A stretch of DNA of 64,000 nucleotides from Thiomicrorhabdus xiamenensis (GTDB lineage: Bacteria > Pseudomonadota > Gammaproteobacteria > Thiomicrospirales > Thiomicrospiraceae): positions 496,001-560,000 of the forward strand of contig NZ_CP054020.1 in the NCBI RefSeq assembly GCF_013282625.1. The letters are read 5' to 3'. Shown here piece by piece: positions 61,593 through 64,000 of this stretch (its first letter is position 1; the number at the start of each line of letters is the position of its first letter). Under the pieces are notes generated by a model, which had not been told where the DNA came from, searched no databases, and worked only from the letters and a program-made list of their open reading frames with translations. A program made the translations under genes and the position numbers.

Positions 61593-62431
61593 ATAAGCGT
61601 TTAATTAAAGGATTTTCGCTGCTTGAAATGGCGATCGCGCTGGTAGTGTTAGGGATATTGATCATGTCTTTTAACACTGTTTTTAAGCTGGTTTTTGATA
61701 CCGATCATCGCGTGCAGCAGATTTATGAAAGCCAGAAAGTTCAGGATGCTTTGGAAACCTTTCTTGCAGTAAATTCACGACTTCCATGTCCGGATACAGA
61801 TGATGACGGTTATGAGGAATTTAATGGCCTGGTCTGTAGCAGTGCAGAGGGTGGTTTGCCTTATAATGAATTAGGTATCAAAGAGTGGGATGCGTGGGGG
61901 AATTTGTATTTTTACAGAATTATCTCTTCTGCGGCTAATCCAGCGGGTTATACCAATCAAGTTTGTCATGCTGCCAGTGTGTTTGGCGTTTCCGGTGCGA
62001 TTGATTCTACGGATCTTAAGATATGTACCAGCACAAATGAAGTTGTATGTGATGCGACACCAGATTCTGCGCTTTGTAATGGAGGTTCGTGGGATGCAGC
62101 GACTGTGAATGGGGATTATCCTCCATATTTCTCAATCTATACGCCTCCTGCTAATGATGCCTTGACGGTGACGGCCGATAACGGGGATATTGAGGATTCC
62201 AACGTAGTTGCTGTAGCGATTTCTTGGGGAGCGAATGGAGACGAGGCTTATTATTACAATGCGGCAAATAAGCAATGTCCTGGTTCGCTGTCTGCGAATG
62301 AGCAGGAAAATTGTGACGGTACTAACACGACATTCGTCAAGACAACGATCGGCTTGGACAGAGATTATGTCATTCCCATTACCCTGGACCAGGCTAAAAA
62401 AGCAGTGATTGCTTCAAGGAGATTCAAATGA
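61583..62431 (+). CDS. Type IV pilin-like protein B2, paralog of B1
   Basis: About 282 residues. The prepilin N-terminus is NKRLIKGFSLLEMAIALVVLGILIMSFNTVF. It has SRLPCPDTDDDGYEEFNGLVC near 65, NQVCHAASVFGVSG near 128 (same as NQACQPASVFGS in B1) and VVAVAISWGANGDEAYY near 208 (same as VVAVVISWGANGD in B1). Alternative ATGs at 61571 and 61589 exist. 61583 has GGAG at the best spacing, and 61589 would make an ATGA overlap with the previous stop. Translationally coupled to both neighbours. Confidence 0.82.
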   Translation: MPMNKRLIKGFSLLEMAIALVVLGILIMSFNTVFKLVFDTDHRVQQIYESQKVQDALETFLAVNSRLPCPDTDDDGYEEFNGLVCSSAEGGLPYNELGIKEWDAWGNLYFYRIISSAANPAGYTNQVCHAASVFGVSGAIDSTDLKICTSTNEVVCDATPDSALCNGGSWDAATVNGDYPPYFSIYTPPANDALTVTADNGDIEDSNVVAVAISWGANGDEAYYYNAANKQCPGSLSANEQENCDGTNTTFVKTTIGLDRDYVIPITLDQAKKAVIASRRFK

Positions 62432-64000
62432 ATATTCCCACATCTTATCGAAAATATTCTGGTTTCACTTTAGTTGAAATCGCCATTGTTTTATTAATTG
62501 TCGGTCTGGTATTTGGTGCAGGGATTACGACTCTGGGTGCTTATCTTGATAATGCCAAGCAAAATCATACTATGAATAACCTGAAATTGACTAAGCGCGC
62601 CATGCTCGATTATGTCATGGTCAATTTCTATATGCCGTGTCCGGATACGGACGCCAACCCGGATGGACGGGAAAACCGTAACGCTGACGGAACTTGCGCA
62701 GGAGCTGAGGGTTGGGTGCCATATGATGATATCGGTCGTGCTCGTGCTGATGCCAGTGACGATTATGGCAATGTTTTTGCGTACGGTGTGACGCGAGACG
62801 TGACTCAGTATACGGAGATGGTTTCTATCGAAGGTTCCGTGAAGGAAGAAATGTATGGGAAATATGAACCGAGCTACTTCGCCAATCAGTTGATTACCAC
62901 TGATGCGAATGATAATAAACCATCAACAGCAAGAATCAGTATTACGTTGCCGTTTTTTGGTTTGGATACTCGACCAACTGACAAGGTGGATGGTACAGCA
63001 GGTAAAAACTATACTGTCTGTAAAAAGTCGGCTCCGGACTGTATAGCGCCTACGGCGGACGAAATTGAGGTAGAGGATATTCCGGCTGTTATTGTTGCTT
63101 TTAACGAAAACGGGTCAGGGGGCATTTCGCTTTCAAGTTGTAATGGTCTGAATTGGAGTGCAAAGGATTTTGAGAACTGTAATGGCGACATGTTCCTGTT
63201 AAAACAATATTTCGATGATGACGAGTATGATGATCAGATCGCTACCATTTCCGCCTACGAGATCAAGCAGCAGGTACTTGACCGCTTAAGCGGTTTTACC
63301 TTGGAAAACGAGGGGCCTGATTATGGCGGTTATGAGGTTATTTATCTGCGAAATGTTGATAATGCCAATGACTTGAACGTGGGAACCGGGGAAGATAATT
63401 CATTCTATATTGGTGCCAAACAGGATGAGGAAGGTAATGTTCTTCTGGATGCAAACGGTGATCCGATTGAAGCGGGCGACCTGTCTGCGGTTGTTAACCT
63501 GAAAGACGGTGATGACCGACTTTACCTTGAAGGTAGCGTTGTTGAAGGAGGTAATGCGGACTTGAATGAAGGTGATGACCGCTTGACGGTCGAAGGATCA
63601 ATTATCGGTGTGGTGACCATGGGGATCGGTTCGGATATTGCTCTGATTGAAGGCGGTGTCAGCGGCCTGTTCGATGCCGGGGACGGTAACGATACCATTG
63701 ATATTTACGGCACTATTTCAGATGGTGCTTTGGTTTCCTCGGGTGGTAAGGATAACAAAGAGAGTGATAACGATACTTTGACATTCCACGGCAATACCAT
63801 GGATGGTGAGATTGTCATGGGTGATGGTAACGACACTATGCGTTTTACGGCAACAGTGGATAATCTCAGCTTCGGTGCCAATGCGCTTGTTGACGGTGAG
63901 TCTGGAAATAACACCTTGGAAGTTGAAGGAATGAGTGTTGCGGACTTTGAAGCGTTAATTAATGAAGACGCCTCCGATGATGTCGGCGTTTTCCGCAATT
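62428..64000 (+). CDS. Large pilin-like protein with RTX-like repeats (3' end beyond window)
   Basis: At least 524 residues, open at the window end. Prepilin start YRKYSGFTLVEIAIVLLIVGLVFGAG (Glu5 present), then helix KQNHTMNNLKLTKRAMLDYV and NFYMPCPDTDANPDGRENRN near 70. The globular part has ISITLPFFGL and YTVCKKSAPDC. From about residue 355 it turns into Gly-Asp-rich beta-repeats: LKDGDDRLYLEG, NEGDDRLTVEG, AGDGNDTIDIYG, GDGNDTMRF, similar to RTX-type Ca-binding repeats. The start overlaps the previous stop (ATGA). A pilin head fused to such repeats is unusual. Confidence 0.85.
   Translation, partial: MNIPTSYRKYSGFTLVEIAIVLLIVGLVFGAGITTLGAYLDNAKQNHTMNNLKLTKRAMLDYVMVNFYMPCPDTDANPDGRENRNADGTCAGAEGWVPYDDIGRARADASDDYGNVFAYGVTRDVTQYTEMVSIEGSVKEEMYGKYEPSYFANQLITTDANDNKPSTARISITLPFFGLDTRPTDKVDGTAGKNYTVCKKSAPDCIAPTADEIEVEDIPAVIVAFNENGSGGISLSSCNGLNWSAKDFENCNGDMFLLKQYFDDDEYDDQIATISAYEIKQQVLDRLSGFTLENEGPDYGGYEVIYLRNVDNANDLNVGTGEDNSFYIGAKQDEEGNVLLDANGDPIEAGDLSAVVNLKDGDDRLYLEGSVVEGGNADLNEGDDRLTVEGSIIGVVTMGIGSDIALIEGGVSGLFDAGDGNDTIDIYGTISDGALVSSGGKDNKESDNDTLTFHGNTMDGEIVMGDGNDTMRFTATVDNLSFGANALVDGESGNNTLEVEGMSVADFEALINEDASDDVGVFRN

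Overview
This window is a dense stretch of chromosome from a gammaproteobacterium. My best guess is a sulfur-oxidising member of the Thiotrichales/Piscirickettsiaceae (Thiomicrospira, Hydrogenovibrio or Thiomicrorhabdus type). That guess is inference. It rests on the mix of gammaproteobacterial operons (algH-ruvX-pyrR-pyrB-pyrC', yggS/proC/yggT, rpsU-yqeY-dnaG-rpoD), the proteobacterial 'type 3' gshA, and the codon and protein character of the housekeeping genes. No rRNA, CRISPR array or insertion sequence was seen.

Layout. 1-2.4 kb is a light-response group: a photolyase (cut by the window edge), a MerR regulator resembling class II LitR, and a short LOV photoreceptor. 2.6-9.5 kb holds gcvH, rlmI, lptM-lysA, an esterase, a HugZ-like protein and a PilZ-type protein. 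9.5-12.4 kb is a feoABC ferrous iron operon behind a Fur box. 12.5-15.7 kb is proC-yggT-metX-metW. 15.9-19.4 kb has an unknown gene, yggS, ppk2 and two small unknown genes. 19.4-28.4 kb is a long leftward block for pyrimidine synthesis (with a catalytically dead-looking pyrC'), ApbE and glutathione synthesis, followed by rsmE, metF and metK (28-30.5 kb). metK has a long structured leader that looks riboswitch-like. 30.7-34.1 kb pairs a PAS-GGDEF-EAL protein with a PhnD-like lipoprotein. 34.3-43.5 kb holds purE/purK, the NAD(P)H-hydrate repair enzyme, uppP, a MidA-type methyltransferase, two FliG-C-like orphan proteins, folB, plsY and tsaD. 44-48.6 kb is the rpsU-yqeY-dnaG-rpoD macromolecular synthesis operon.

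A CAT-anticodon tRNA gene at 48.76 kb is the target of a compact integrated element of about 4.85 kb (to 53.69 kb). The element has a tyrosine integrase, two small unknown proteins, an AlpA-like regulator, an HUH-like/YfjJ-family replication protein and a Nu1-like small-terminase protein. All are on one strand and are flanked by 51-bp copies of the tRNA 3' half. This gene set resembles a phage satellite.

After the element come rplM-rpsI, two tandem 348-residue porins that share promoter architecture and a palindromic operator-like site, and a translationally coupled run of five pilin-like genes (58.6 kb to the window end). All five pilin-like proteins carry a Cys-Pro-Asp-x-Asp type motif, and the last continues into RTX-like Gly-Asp-rich repeats. 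This pilin-like operon, the tRNA-borne satellite and the LOV/LitR/photolyase group are the parts most likely to hold undescribed biology.
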